A stretch of 64,000 nt of DNA from Agapetus fuscipes (GCA_951799405.1 OX637345.1:9610001-9674000); one strand, 5' to 3'; shown: positions 30,793 through 41,644, numbered from the stretch's first letter. Numbers and translations are program-made. Notes: a model not told the origin generated them from the sequence alone.

Positions 30793-31482
30793 AATTGAGT
30801 AGTCCGCGCTATGTTAAATTTTTTTTTTTTTTTGTTTTTGATGTATTATATTGGATTTTTAAATACGCTTATGTGTATTTTGTTAAACTATTCAAAAACT
30901 CGCTACGTTACGTATAATTTGAGGCTTAATACGGTATACTCTTGCAAAAGTCGCTATGATATTTGACAATCCACTTTCAAAACTGTCTATGTTACTGTTC
31001 ACTTGCAAATGGCGCTAAGACGCCAACATCCTCGTGCAAATCCCGCTATCTTGCCTGTAAAACAAAAGCTCCAAATCAAATTTAAAAAATAGCAATTATA
31101 TTTCCGGTAGTTGGGCATTCTTTCTTGCCCCCTGACCGTATATTTGGCAATATTGAAAGAGAGATTAAGACTAAGAAAGGCTTAGTTTTACGACTTACTG
31201 ATTCAAAACTGTCTATGTTAATTCCATACAACTGCAAAGATGTCTATGTTACAAATACTTTTGCAGAACTTGCTATGTTCAATTTTAATATTCAAATTAC
31301 AAGAATTATATAATACCGAGATTTCATTTTTTATAATAAAATAATTTCTAAATAATACCACTGTAGAATTATTATAATATAACAACATTTTCTTCAATAA
31401 CTTAACTAGTAGATGTTTTTATTGAATTTCGTAAAAAAAACTTTTTTTAACATAGCGCTGTTTGCAATTGGACTACTCAATT
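30793..31482. mobile_element. AATT-bordered DNA element with subterminal repeats
   Basis: AATTGAGTAGTCC at 30793-30805 is exactly inverted at 31470-31482. Because AATT is self-complementary, it is either part of the inverted repeat or a 4-bp target duplication. CGCTATGTTA-like words recur at least eight times inside. It also contains the transposase-like fragment at 31101-31313. Confidence 0.7.
31101..31313 (+). pseudogene. Transposase-like fragment
   Basis: An open stretch reads FPVVGHSFLPPDRIFGNIER then EIKTKKGLVLRL and ends in a stop. The H.flPpDR.FG.IE pattern recurs in transposase-like proteins of insect DNA elements, as I remember them. Only this fragment survives. Confidence 0.5.
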
Positions 31483-31530
31483 AATTTCTATTGTAATAGA
31501 AATTAAATATTGAAGTTCTGTTCATTTTAT

Positions 31531-32000
31531 ATTGTTCCTTGACTGGTAGGTTAGTATGGCATTGAACCCCATGCTGTTAAAATTTGGTTCACTTTTGCCA
31601 ATGCCAGTCTGGTCGATAGCTCAGTTGGTAGAGTGCTTGCATTCCATGCCGTGAGCTCGGGTTCGAATCCCACCGAGGGTGTCGGAAATGATTTCCCGTT
31701 TCGGTGTTTATTTCAAACCCCAAAATAAAATACCGGCAACGCTTACTCAGCCTTCACAAGAAATGAGTACCAGCCGTCTCGGGAGCTGGGAAACCCCCAT
31801 TTCAACTAAAGTGGTTGGCGTAAGGCCGACCCCCTTACCTATTAAAATAAAAAGGTTCAACTCGCCACATGCGACCCCTTTGGGGATAACGCGGCAAGAA
31901 GTTACACTGTATTTTTTGCACCCCTGTTTCTGAAAAAGGTGGTAGGAGTTGCAGTGTTTGTGTTCATGTAAAATTTGTTTTTTTGTGAGTGCACATGACA
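31531..32000 (+). repeat. LINE 3'-UTR repeat split by SINE A and then by a TIR composite
   Basis: The UTR starts at TTCCTTGACTGGTAGGTTAG. It breaks at ~31605 for the SINE, resumes at ~31918 with CACCCCTGTTTCTG, breaks again at the TIR at 32001, and its end continues at 35191 with TAAAAGCGTGAACTTACACG. Confidence 0.8.
31606..31917 (+). repeat. tRNA-derived SINE, family A, full length
   Basis: GGTCGATAGCTCAGTTGGTA (A box) and GGTTCGAATCC (B box) are followed by GGTGTCGGAAATGATTTCC, AAATACCGGCAA, CTCGCCACATGCGACCCC and GAAGTTACACTGTATTTTTT. It is inserted in a LINE UTR repeat. Confidence 0.9.
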
Positions 32001-32734
32001 CATCCCAGATAGCAGGTAAGTTTGCTGCAAGTTTGATTTGTACTTGATTTTACATTGTCATGTCAAATATGACAAAATAAGTTTATTGCAATATTGCTGC
32101 AAGCTTGCATTTTGCATCATGTTTCAAATATGAATAAACAAGTTTGCTTTTTGTTTGATACAAACTTGCGTGACGGGCTGTCAAAAATACGATTAGCAGT
32201 GTTGCCGTTTTATCGATTTTGCTATTTTGCTTTTTTTAAATCTCGCGACTTTTTTCCCAGCGGCAGCACTGATCAGACACGAGTTGACAGATTGTGACGC
32301 GCATGCCTAGAAATCTTTGGGCATATTTTGGTTTTGGCAACATTATTTCTGAATTTTACTCTCTCTGTGGCTGTTTCTCAAACAACTTTGAAATGACGTC
32401 ACGAGAGACCCCCCACGTAGGGCTGCCATACGTCAGGATTTTTAGGCTCTTGTCGGGATTGCGACCGGATTTCGGAAGTATCAGGACTTTTCAATTTTTT
32501 AATAGTCAAAGCATAGAAAAATATTTGAAACACAAGTTAGTTTGAAATATTTGTTTTTGCTTTAGCTTTGTACTTATTAAGTAAGTACGCAGTGTTTAAT
32601 TACGTTTGCAACAAAATGTCAGGACTTTCTATGGAAATTAGGCTTTTTGTCAGGAATTTTAAATTTTTCATCTGGTATCCCTACCCCCACGCGACCGCGT
32701 GTGCTACATACTCTGTGGGCGGGTGCACGGCGGG

Positions 32735-32760
32735 TGGCCGGCCCTGTGGGCCGGCCGCCA
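32735..32760. other. GC hairpin GGCCGGCCC / GGGCCGGCC
   Basis: TGGCCGGCCC, loop TGT and GGGCCGGCCG lie in a short GC-rich island within AT-rich DNA. Confidence 0.6.
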
Positions 32761-33307
32761 TTATTTGTATACGTGCTCGCTTTGTGAATTTCTTACATTT
32801 TTGTTATTTTGCGTTTTATAATGTCCAGTCGCCTTTGTTATGTACCTCATTGTTTCAATACGGAAGTTAAAGGAATCAGATACGTGTTTATTTGACGATT
32901 AGTAATGTACTTACGTCTTTTAAAATGTTTCGGCATGGTTCCTACATCATATTTACCAGGTATGTAAAACTATTTCCTTTTGAATACTTAGTAGGACCTG
33001 TTTGATGTACTTTTTGTAGAAATAAGAAATGTGTATTATCTAGATTTTGGCACTAACTTTTTGAACTTACGTTTTTATTTATTTCAAATATTTTCACGTA
33101 AAAATTTGAAAGTAAATTTCAGCAAAGTTGTTTGTAACCTAAATGTGACATATTCTGTGAAAATAAGTTGCAAAATTAGTTCGATGAAGCCATTTGATGT
33201 GTGTTGATAAAACTGGCAGTACTTATTCCTGGCAGTAAAACCTGTAAAACTGGCCTGTGCCAAACAAAACCAAACAAAACTACAAAACTGGCCTGTAAAA
33301 CTGGCAG

Positions 33308-33562
33308 TACAGTTCCTTGACTTATAGGTTGTTATGCGGCTGACCACCCATACTATAAAAAATTGGTTCACTTTGCCAATGTCACCCCTGTTTCAGGGAA
33401 GGACGGCAAGAGTTGCAAGGCTTATGTTCATTTGAGATTGGGTTTTTATATTGTAGGTCCACATGCGGCATGTGTTAGCGCGAAATTATACATATCTGCT
33501 TGTGGGAATGCATTTAATATAAATCTTAAATGATATATATCTTTGCAGCTTAGATTAGATTA
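33308..33562 (+). repeat. LINE 3'-UTR repeat
   Basis: TTCCTTGACTTATAGGTTGT through TTGCAGCTTAGATTAGATTA. It is nearly identical to the copy at 41925-42172. Confidence 0.88.
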
Positions 33563-33739
33563 GACTTATAATATAATATGATGTCCGTGGCTAGGGAAAC
33601 TAAGCCCCGGATAACAATAATAATATGGGGATAATTTCTTTGATGAGTGCTGTTTTAGTGTGAATCATACCTCAAGATTTATTTAGAAGCTTCAAAGAAC
33701 ACCCAACAGTTACTAATTGTTATTACACTTGTTTCAGTT

Positions 33740-34195
33740 CCTCTCCCTTGAGGCCTCGAGGGTTGACAACAAAAATCCCTGAAGAATCTACAGCACTGCC
33801 TTTTTGGACATTGTGGCGTCACAGTTTCTTGAGCTCTGTGCACCGATTGACTATGGAGCTGGCGTGGGAGAGACTGTGTCTGTGGAATTTGGAGCGACCT
33901 GATAACTTTGTGCAGCCGAGCGAGAAGCTCCCACCTGGACAGGATCGTGAGTAGTCTCTATGGAGGGCCCTAAACAGGTTGAGAACGGGTGTTGGCAGAG
34001 CGCATTGTAACATGATGACCTGGGCAATCTTACATCAAGATGGCACCACGCTCTGTGAATGCGGAGCCCAACAGTTCATGGATCATCTTCGGATCTGTTC
34101 GGCCTGCCCAACAAGCTGCACACTGGCCGACCTAATAGAGGGTAACGATAGAGCGGTGAAAGCTGCGCGACACTGGGCAAAAATTGTGTAGCGTC
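33740..34195 (+). mobile_element. LINE C-terminal relic (CECGAQQ family)
   Basis: Broken frames read ALPFWTLWRHSFLSSVHRL, LRTGVGRAHCNMMTWA and CECGAQQFMDHLRICSACPT, and end HWAKIV-stop. LRTGVGR..... is the classic non-LTR C-terminal motif. It is related to the copy at 27375-27580. Confidence 0.78.
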
Positions 34196-34489
34196 TGACT
34201 CCATAAAGAAGTATCATCCTATTTGCAATAAAAATAAGTACACAGTTAAAATTTATTCATCGGATATTATATTTTTATGTGTTTCCATAAATAACTCCTT
34301 ACAGGGCAATCCGATCTTGGTATTTTATAATATTTGCTTTAATAATTTCAAAGAAAACGGAGTACCGTGGAACAAATTTCTAAAAAGAAAATTAAAACTG
34401 TTTATAATGAAATCAGTACTTAGTGTATATTACATCCTTAATTATAAATGATTTGTAATATAATTACTAAAAATATCCTTGTTTTTTTG

Positions 34490-34860
34490 TTACAGAGCCG
34501 AGAGACAAAGAAACGGGGCTAGGGGAATAATGTACCTGAGTGTGACTAGAAACATGGCGAAGAAGATATAACTCCGAATTGTATAAGCTGTACCAGGACG
34601 CTGATGTGGTCCGCTCAATAAAGGTCAACAGACTGCATTGGCTGGGGCACATTCAGCAATTAGACCATCATAGCCTGGAGAAGACGATTGTAATGACGAA
34701 CCCGGAGGGTCGGCGGACAGTGAGAAGACCACGTTCAAGATAGCTGGATGAAGTCGTGGCGGATTGTCGTGCAGTGGGGCTGGAGGAGGAAGACGTTGGA
34801 TAGACAGCGGTGGCAGCGGTTGCTGAGGGAGGTCGTGCCAATGATGATGATGATGTGATT
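34490..34860 (+). mobile_element. LINE relic (LHWLGHIQQ)
   Basis: VVRSIKVNRLHWLGHIQQLD, then EKTIVMTNPEGRRTVRRPRS, a stop, LDEVVADCRAVGLEEEDVG and an (ATG)-rich tail. It resembles the C-terminal tail of RTE-like elements. Confidence 0.7.
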
Positions 34861-35005
34861 ATTATAAAACTTTGTTACTACTATAAGCGAACTGTAAATA
34901 AAATAAAATTAAAATATTTTATCTTTTTATTCTAATTTTGTTTTTTTAAATATTATAAAAAAATGTATATGATTTGCAGAAGCAAACATTTGGCAAATTT
35001 GTCAT

Positions 35006-35053
35006 AACAAGCTTGCGGGAACTTTGTTATGACAAAGTTCCTGCAAGCTTGTT
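35006..35053. other. 22-bp-arm hairpin inside the TIR composite
   Basis: AACAAGCTTGCGGGAACTTT begins the left arm and AAAGTTCCTGCAAGCTTGTT ends the right arm. 21 of 22 positions pair around a TATG loop. Confidence 0.8.
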
Positions 35054-35496
35054 GCTGGGAAACTAGAAAGTTTGATTCAAACTTGCCTCAAGTGTATATA
35101 CTTGCCATGGCGAACTTGCAGCAAGCCTTCACTTTTGACACATCAAACTTGTTGCAAGTCAGATGCAAGTTTAAAATGCTATCTGGGATGTAAAAGCGTG
35201 AACTTACACGTGTCTGCCTGTTAAACGTCATATTTTAGATTTTCTTAGTTGGGCAGGTAATATTTTATTTTTTCATTTAATATTGAATCTCTTTATTTCT
35301 TTTGAAATAACAAATGTGTATAAAATGAAAAAGAAGATGATAACATGCTGGGAGGTATAAAAAAATCTCACGGAAAAAATATATTGGGATTTTTATGGTA
35401 TCCCCATCATCAGCTGTCAATGTCATTCGAATTTCAAAAATTCAAAAAACGAACGCGATTTTTTTTTAACTTTAAATATTGCATTTTAATGTCATA

Positions 35497-35781
35497 ATGA
35501 ATGATGAGAAGTCGTTGAAAAAGCCTGGAAGATGTGTTGCGGTGGTGGACGTGCCTATAAATGAGGTGCTGACGCAGCGGACGTGCGCCCTCATCGTGAT
35601 AGAGATCATCAAGTTCCTCTGCCACCAGAAACTGCAGACGCCCTTTGGTTATGACCAGCTGAAGTTCCTGGTGGAGAGGAAGCGGCGGCAGTCTGCTGAC
35701 GTCAGCAGAGAGAGCTGGAGCTCCCGGAACTACTTCCGAGTGGCGTCCTCCGCTGTTGATAACTTTGAGAGCTTGTTTGAG
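35497..35781 (+). CDS. MAD2L1BP: p31comet exon 1 (residues 1-95)
   Basis: It begins MNDEKSLKKPGRCVAVVDVP and ends DNFESLFE. The donor GAG|GTTAGT is phase 0. Confidence 0.88.
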
Positions 35782-38204
35782 GTTAGTGATGATCACAACT
35801 TAACTGCACGTTATTGAAACTTCTTGCCATATTATGCCCAAACAGATCGCAAGGGAACTTATTTATTTTCGCAGGTAAGAAAGCTAACCTCTTGAAGTGG
35901 GGCGTTTCCTACACTCAACTTCTTTTGTGATGGTTGAGTAAACCTTGCCGGTATTATTGTTTTATTTCACTTAAAAAAATAGATTTGTGAAGAGGATTGC
36001 AATTCACCAACCTATTCTGCCTGGCTAGAAACAGGTATTACTTATGTAAGTAATATCGTCAATTAATAATTCATTATTGTATATTTTAATGAATTATTAA
36101 TTAATAATTACCCAATGACATCTGAAGATCAAAGTTATGGTCAAATGAACCTGGTGGGAATCGAACCAGCATTATTCTATTCCAAATACGTCAGAAAGAT
36201 CAGGCACTTGAACCCCTCCGCCATAACACCGACTCTTTTGTGTATGTTTGTAATGGCTGCCTACTTTACAGAACATCCTGTGTGAGGTGGAGAGTGGGGA
36301 GGTGATGTCTGCGTGTGTCATGTTGGGAGCCACGTCGGGCACAGCGAGGGAGGTGTACCGCATTGTGCTGCCCCACCCCCTCTCCCAGCACTACCACCGC
36401 AACCACTCCCCGCAGGCCCACAAGCTGCTGCTCAAGACCATGAGGTGATGTCCTGTAATGCTAACCCAAAATATTTACATTTCAAGTATCATTGCTTGTA
36501 CCAGGTTTCTAATAGGTTTTGTTAGTGTGATGTTCCTTGACTTATAGGTTGGTATGCGGCTGACTACCCATACTGTAAAAAAATGGTTCACTTTGCCAAT
36601 CTCACCCCTGTCTCAGGCAAGGACGGCAAGAGTTGCAGGGCTTATGTTCATTTGAGATGGGTTCTTATAATGTAGGTCCACATGCGGCATGTGTTAGCGC
36701 GAAATTATACATGTCTGCTTGTGGGAATGCATTTGATATAAATCTTAAATGGTATATATCCTTGCAGCTTAGATTAGATTAGATTAGATTAGATGCCCTT
36801 TTTTAACTATGATGTTTTACAGCCATTACACACTAGACGCATTCTGCCCAGTTTGTCTATGGTTTTTCCTAAAGGTGGCATGAGTTGCAGAGTTTATGTC
36901 CATTTAAGATTTGTTTTTCATTTTATTTTGTTAGTACACATGCAGCATGTGTAAGTACAGAAATGTTAATATATCCGTGAGACTTGGATTATAGATAGGT
37001 TGACCCTAGTCATATTAACACTATGTATGCGGGCATTTTCCCGCCAGATGGCGGCGTAGAGTGGGTGTTTTTTGAAGGTTTCACCTTTTCATTTTTTGCC
37101 ACGATTTTACAAGTTTCCCGCGCCCTACCGCTAGGCGCGACGAAACGAGTTTACACATCTCCCGCACGTTACTATAAAAAGGTGTATGACGAGTTAACTA
37201 GTTTCCCGCAAACGATGTGTTAACCTGTGACGTTAACCCACTGATAATTTTTTGAAATTTCAAATTCAATTTGTGATCATCCGCAAACTGTAAAAATTCT
37301 ATAATGTTGTTTACCCATGCTGTGCACATTCTATCTATCTATAATCTATAATCTAAGCTGCAAGGATATGTAAGCATTTAAGGCTCATATGAAATGCATG
37401 CCCACAGACAAGCACATGTAGGTTCGCGCCTACACATTCTGCATGTGTGCATACAAATAAAGGAAACCTCACATGGACATAAACCTTGCAACTCCTGCCG
37501 CCGTTCCCTGAACCGGGGTGGCATTGGCAAAAGTGAACCGATTTTTACAGCACGGGTGGTCAGCCTCGTACCAACCCATCAGTCAAGGAGCAACATTCCT
37601 GTCTTTAATTGTATTTTTTCCTTCGTGAATACATGTTGCATTAAACACAAAACAAATTTATTTTATCTGCAGGAGTTTGATGTTTTCCCACGACCTCCAG
37701 AAGTTAGTCTACCAGCCGCTGCCTCCGACAAACATGTTCATCTTCCTGCAAAAACATTCCACAACAGACACCACCCCGCAGACCAGCAAACAAGAGTTCT
37801 CCAAGTTCTTCCTGCCCGTCAACTCCTTGCGAATATCTCCCAAAGTTCCTCAGGCAATCATCAACTTAGACTACACCCCCCCTCCAGCCAACTGCTGCAC
37901 AGAACTCAAAATATACTGTGATCTGTTTTCACCAAAAACCCAGAAAAGTGATCATACTTGTAGTAAAAGTTCATTAGATTCATCACAATCATCTAAAGAC
38001 GCATCCTTGGAACACAGCATTGAAAGCTTAGGACAAAAATATGAATCGCTAGGACTTGGAGAATGTATAGTAAATAATAAGGGATGTCAGGAAGATGGTA
38101 ATATTGATGATATGTGTTGGTTTCAGGCTAAAGTGTCGCTGAAAGGTTTTAAAGACAGTGTTGTCAATGGGCAGTCTGTAACTGATCTGTGGTTGAAGCC
38201 TTGA
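35497..38204 (+). CDS. MAD2L1BP: MAD2L1-binding protein / p31comet homologue, 329 aa, 3 exons
   Basis: p31comet binds closed MAD2 and works with TRIP13 to silence the spindle checkpoint. Exons: 35497-35781 (donor GAG|GTTAGT), 36272-36444 (acceptor TTTACAG|AACATC, donor ATGAG|GTGATG) and 37673-38204 (acceptor TCTGCAG|GAGTTT). Phases join without a break. Recognisable parts are CALIVIEIIKFLCHQKLQTP with FGYDQLK near the N terminus, matching the L..L.ikh.....PLPYEQLK pattern, and the C-terminal WFQAKVSLKGFKD (W302), very close to the vertebrate WFQAPVTFKGFR. A Ser-rich acidic loop (about residues 240-295) lengthens it relative to the ~274-aa human protein. An in-frame ATG is at 35497; the frame stays open upstream but has no earlier ATG. 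Introns hold SINE and LINE fragments. Confidence 0.88.
35817..35965 (-). repeat. SINE family A, body fragment
   Basis: Antisense body only (TTATTTATTTTCGCAGGTAA, GTAAACCTTGCCGGTATT); no tRNA boxes. It lies in p31comet intron 1. Confidence 0.65.
36272..36444 (+). CDS. MAD2L1BP: p31comet exon 2 (residues 96-153)
   Basis: The acceptor is CTTTACAG. It encodes NILCEVESGEVMSACVMLGA, then TAREVYRIVLP and a His-rich stretch (HYHRNHSPQAH), matching the central strand region of p31comet. Confidence 0.87.
36528..36800 (+). repeat. LINE 3'-UTR repeat with (AGATT)n tail
   Basis: GTTCCTTGACTTATAGGTTG through GCAGCTTAGATTAGATTAGA. It lies in p31comet intron 2, 85 bp after the exon. Confidence 0.88.
36856..36998 (+). 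repeat. LINE 3'-UTR repeat, decayed 3' part
   Basis: AAAGGTGGCATGAGTTGCAG, GTCCATTTAAGATTTG and TGGATTATAGATAGG. Confidence 0.6.
37330..37600 (-). repeat. LINE 3'-UTR repeat, divergent subfamily
   Basis: Antisense copy of the subfamily seen at 29640-29905 (GGTTCGCGCCTACACATTCT, CCGTTCCCTGAACCGGGG). It ends ~70 bp before p31comet exon 3. Confidence 0.85.
37673..38204 (+). CDS. MAD2L1BP: p31comet exon 3 (residues 153-329)
   Basis: The acceptor is TTATCTGCAG. It carries LMFSHDLQKLVYQPLPPTNM, then LDYTPPPANCCTELKIYC, a low-complexity Ser/Asp region, and the terminal WFQAKVSLKGFKD box followed by 15 residues and TGA. Confidence 0.9.
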
Positions 38205-38227
38205 TGCTTTTTCTTGTTTGTGATGTT

Positions 38228-38251
38228 AGGCATATATATATATATATATAC
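38228..38251. repeat. (AT)n microsatellite
   Basis: About 11 AT units just after the p31comet stop. Confidence 0.85.
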
Positions 38252-38269
38252 AAGGATAATTTATTTATA

Positions 38270-38330
38270 AGGTACACATAATTGAAGAGCGCCGTTTTTG
38301 TGTGTGTCACACCTCAAGGGCCCTCTCAAA
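38270..38330 (-). repeat. SINE family B, 3' end fragment
   Basis: TTTTTGTGTGTGTCACACCT and CAAGGGCCCTCTCAA match the family's 3' part. Confidence 0.55.
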
Positions 38331-39158
38331 TCACGGATAAGATCTTTTGTAAAGATGCGTCTTTAGTGCTCCTTTAAAGATACCAACAGTTGCTGCCTTC
38401 CTCATATTAGGTGGTAGTCTGTTCCACTCCATTGGGCCCGCAAACCGGAAAGCACGGTCCCCAAAATTAATGCTTGTCTGACGTGACGGCTGGACTAAGT
38501 CAACCACCCCACACTCTGCAGATCTGAGAGTTTGGCGTCTCAAATCTATCTCAATAGGTGAGAACATGTCAGACAGGTATGAAGGAGCCGTACCATTGAC
38601 AGCTTTGTAAACCATCAGACAAACACGGTAGACCACCCTCTCCGGAAAACGAAGCCAATGCAGTTTTTTCAACAATGGAGTAATATGATTAAATTTGGAC
38701 ATCCCAAATATGAGTCTTGCTGCAGAGTTCAGCACAGATTGTAGCCGGCTGAACTGTTTTTTCGGCTGACCTATATACAGCGTTGAGCAATAGTCAACCC
38801 GAGACATCACAAAAGCGTTAACCAGGGTTTTGACCGCCCCTGATGGTAAACATCTCCTGATTGCCTTTATCTGGCGAAGTTCAAAAAACGAGGAGGATAC
38901 CGTGTTATTCAACTACTCTCCCATTGTGAGGTTCCGGTCCAGTGTGACTCCTAGAAGTCTCACTGAATCTGATGGCTGAATCAGCTGTCCCCCAATGGAG
39001 AGTGGTACGCGAGTTGTCAGGAGATGATCACGCCAATGGCATGCCCTCTGTCCCAGCTTATCAGTAGGAATAACAATGTAAATCAATAATAATGTAATAG
39101 CCCAATCAATAATAATGATATCCTCATCAATAATGATGGAAACAAACACTTCTATCAA
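38331..39158 (-). mobile_element. CR1/L2-like LINE, RT C-terminal third
   Basis: Minus-strand frames read SVRLLGVTLDRNLTMGE-stop, then LRQIKAIRRCLPSGAVKTLV, MSRVDYCSTLYIG, LLKKLHWLRFPERVVYRVCL and GDRAFRFAGPMEWNRLPPNM, ending LKTHLYKRSYP. These are the ordered thumb and C-terminal motifs of CR1-type RTs. A stop separates the two parts, and the catalytic domain is absent. Confidence 0.88.
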
Positions 39159-39235
39159 AGATACTTACATATTCTTAAACCTTATGTCTTACTTTCACTG
39201 TTGACTGATAGCATAATAGTAATAGCTTGAATTAA

Positions 39236-39482
39236 TTTTGTTTTTGTGTGTTATTCAAGAATACTTGGTTGTTGCTAAAGAAAGTACCAATTTCTCAAAC
39301 AAAACCCAGTTGCTGTAAGGTTGGATGGACTTGTAGTGACCTGTCGTAGATAAAGCAGATGATGCTTTCAACCCAGGGAAGATCATATTCAAATTTGTTT
39401 TTTGATTCTGTCAGGAATCAAATCCACTATATATCGATTACGAGCTTGAAGCCTTAACTATGTATTATACTACGGGCAGGTC
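39236..39482 (-). repeat. SINE family B, decayed
   Basis: Body motifs AACAAAACCCAGTTGCTGTA, GGTTGGATGGACTTGTAGTG and CTTTCAACCCAGGGAAGATC; the tRNA head is degraded. Confidence 0.65.
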
Positions 39483-39920
39483 AATATCCTAATTTTGGTG
39501 TTATGGCCTTTTCCAGCATTTATATCAGTTAATTAAGAGGTTGGTGTCGGAAACAGGTACAGTCCAACTCAGTTGTAACGAGGATGAGGGGACCAACCAG
39601 TTTTGATACTTACTTTTTACTTTTTATTACTTGTTGTAAGCAAATCTTGTAAAAAACATTTCCCACTGTATGATAAGTTAATTTTATTTTGTTGGGTGCT
39701 GTTTACTAGCTACAGCTGTTTTTAAGAGTGCCCATGGCTTCCTCTCGCCTTGCAAACAGATTTGTCTTTAATTTCTCGTTGAATCTTCCTCCCTCAGCCT
39801 CCCCCCCCAACTGTGCCAGGTAGAGGCAGCCTGCTCCAGTGAAACGGTTCCTCTGAGCTAAAAGTTTACACTTACACATATTTTTTAAGCATGTAGTTTA
39901 TACTTTTACCGGGCCATTCT

Positions 39921-40194
39921 TAGACATTCTAGCCGTCATTTAAGCCCAGGCTTTGACAAACTAATGATGCCTGAGCTGGAAGTCTCATCACCACGGTAAT
40001 TCTTACCTACCGAATATCGGTAATATTTGTATGAAGACCTGTCAATTCAAGATGGCCACAAGTGAACAGATGATTAGTCTTCATTCAAATATTACCAAAA
40101 TTTGGTAGAAAAGAATAAACGTTGTGATGAGACTTCCAGCCCAGGCATCATTAGTTTGTTAAAGCGTGGGCTCAACAGACGACTAAAATGTCTA
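39921..40194. mobile_element. GGGCTGGAAGTC MITE inside a longer inverted repeat
   Basis: The MITE core is 39973-40142 (GAGCTGGAAGTCTCATCACC / GTGATGAGACTTCCAGCC). The complementarity continues outward for ~52 bp each side: TAGACATTCTAGCC / AGCCCAGGCTTTGACAAAC at left against GTTTGTTAAAGCGTGGGCT / TGTCTA at right. Either this copy is the complete element or it sits in another palindrome. Confidence 0.75.
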
Positions 40195-40544
40195 AAAGTA
40201 AGCAACTATTTTTTTAAATAAATTAATAATATCTATTAAATCAATACCCAAAAAAATCAATTACATTAATTATTTTGAAAGATCTACTCGCATATTGAAT
40301 TATCGTTCTATATTTTTGTGGTTTAAAATCAAGCAAGTCATGTTTTATTGCTCAATTTGTGTAGATATTATTTAATATTATAAACATCTTATACGGTAGA
40401 GCCTTAATTATCTGATGGATTGTCGACTGAGCCTACCTGGGATAATCAAACCTCCAACAGGGGCTTCATTACATAACTTATTTTAATTTTATCTATATTT
40501 TATTTGTCACATTCTCGGACCTAGAGGTAGAGCTGAGGTCCATA

Positions 40545-40830
40545 TTGAAAGAGTCAAACATCATGTCAGTATTGAAATCACAAAGACTTGAGTGGGCCGA
40601 ACATGTACATCCAGAGGACTCCAGGATAGTCAAAAATGTCTACGATGGTGCCTCCTCCAATGCCAGACCATTTGGACTTCCCAGGATGCGGTGGGTAGAC
40701 AATGCCGAGGCCAAGGTAGAAGTCCTGGGAGTAAGAGAACCATGGAAGGAAGCAGCACAAGACAGAGTCTTGGAGGATTTTGGTGTGGGAGCCCCTGAGC
40801 CTTCAGGGCTTGTGAGACGGCTTTACATAA
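40545..40830 (+). mobile_element. LINE 3' relic (FGLPRMRWVDN family)
   Basis: SVLKSQRLEWAEHVHPED, then FGLPRMRWVDNAEAKVEVLG and WKEAAQDRVLEDFGVGAPEP. The L.WA.HV...GlPR.RW.D....DL..l....W...A.DR pattern is a LINE RT tail. Confidence 0.75.
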
Positions 40831-40839
40831 TGAAAGAGT

Positions 40840-41640
40840 GCAATTTTTGCAGCAATATCTCTCTATTTGTTCACGAGGAAAGTGTCTGCTAGCATTGCTT
40901 TACTTTGCTACTCCACATAAGCTAAAGCAGATACAAATACAGATAAAGCTTCAGAATGAGAAACTGTACTAAAAATAATTTCTGTATAACCTGAATTCTT
41001 TGGCCAGTTAACATCGTTAGGAATGGCAAATATAAGTAACCTTGGTTGTATGTAACCTCACTTGTAACCTCGGATAAAGCAAACTCGGATAATCGAGACT
41101 TTACTGTGATTTGATGAAATTTACAGACTGTTCTGCATTTATTATTTTTAGTAAAATGAACTGATGTTACTTTAAGATTGATGTAGTTCTAGGGAAGAAT
41201 AATAAAATGGAAAATTTAGATGTATATTTAGTAAACAATTTGTTTTCATCATTTGTTTAGATGATTTTGCCAATATTTTAGTTTATGTTCCAGTGTTTGA
41301 TTTCCTCCATGTACTGTTATCACATTTATTTTGAGGTCCTGTTTAATAAACTATAACATATCAATATTAAATTATCATGCTATCTCATGATCACTTACAG
41401 GGCCTTTAAACTATTATGAATTATTATATTTTCAATATTGTAACTCATTTGATAGCTGTCCAAAATTAAGATAAATTTATTTAATTTATTTAATCAATAA
41501 TTTAGCATGTATTTTATATTTGAGAAGTTATATTTTTTTCAATTTTGAATTGCTGCTTTATTAATCAAATAAAAAAATATGAAAGATGTTATGATTTTTC
41601 TTTTACATACTTTATTTATTTCATTGAAAACTGATCCTTA
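40840..41640. other. AT-rich intergenic DNA
   Basis: No recognised feature. Confidence 0.35.
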
Positions 41641-41644
41641 AATA

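Larger units (their letters stand above)
32001..35190. mobile_element. 3.2-kb composite bounded by 14-bp terminal inverted repeats
   Basis: CATCCCAGATAGCA at 32001-32014 is exactly inverted at 35177-35190. Both ends are rich in CAAGTTTG/CAAACTTG/CAAGCTTG words, which look like subterminal binding sites. The element interrupts a LINE 3'-UTR repeat whose halves lie on either side. Inside are a LINE UTR copy and two LINE relics. No transposase frame is visible. Confidence 0.65.

Noticed and set aside
31606..31680. Possible tRNA gene
   Set aside because: A and B boxes are present, but the sequence continues into the SINE body, recurs in several copies, and does not fold into a complete cloverleaf with an acceptor stem. 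Same for the other SINE heads.
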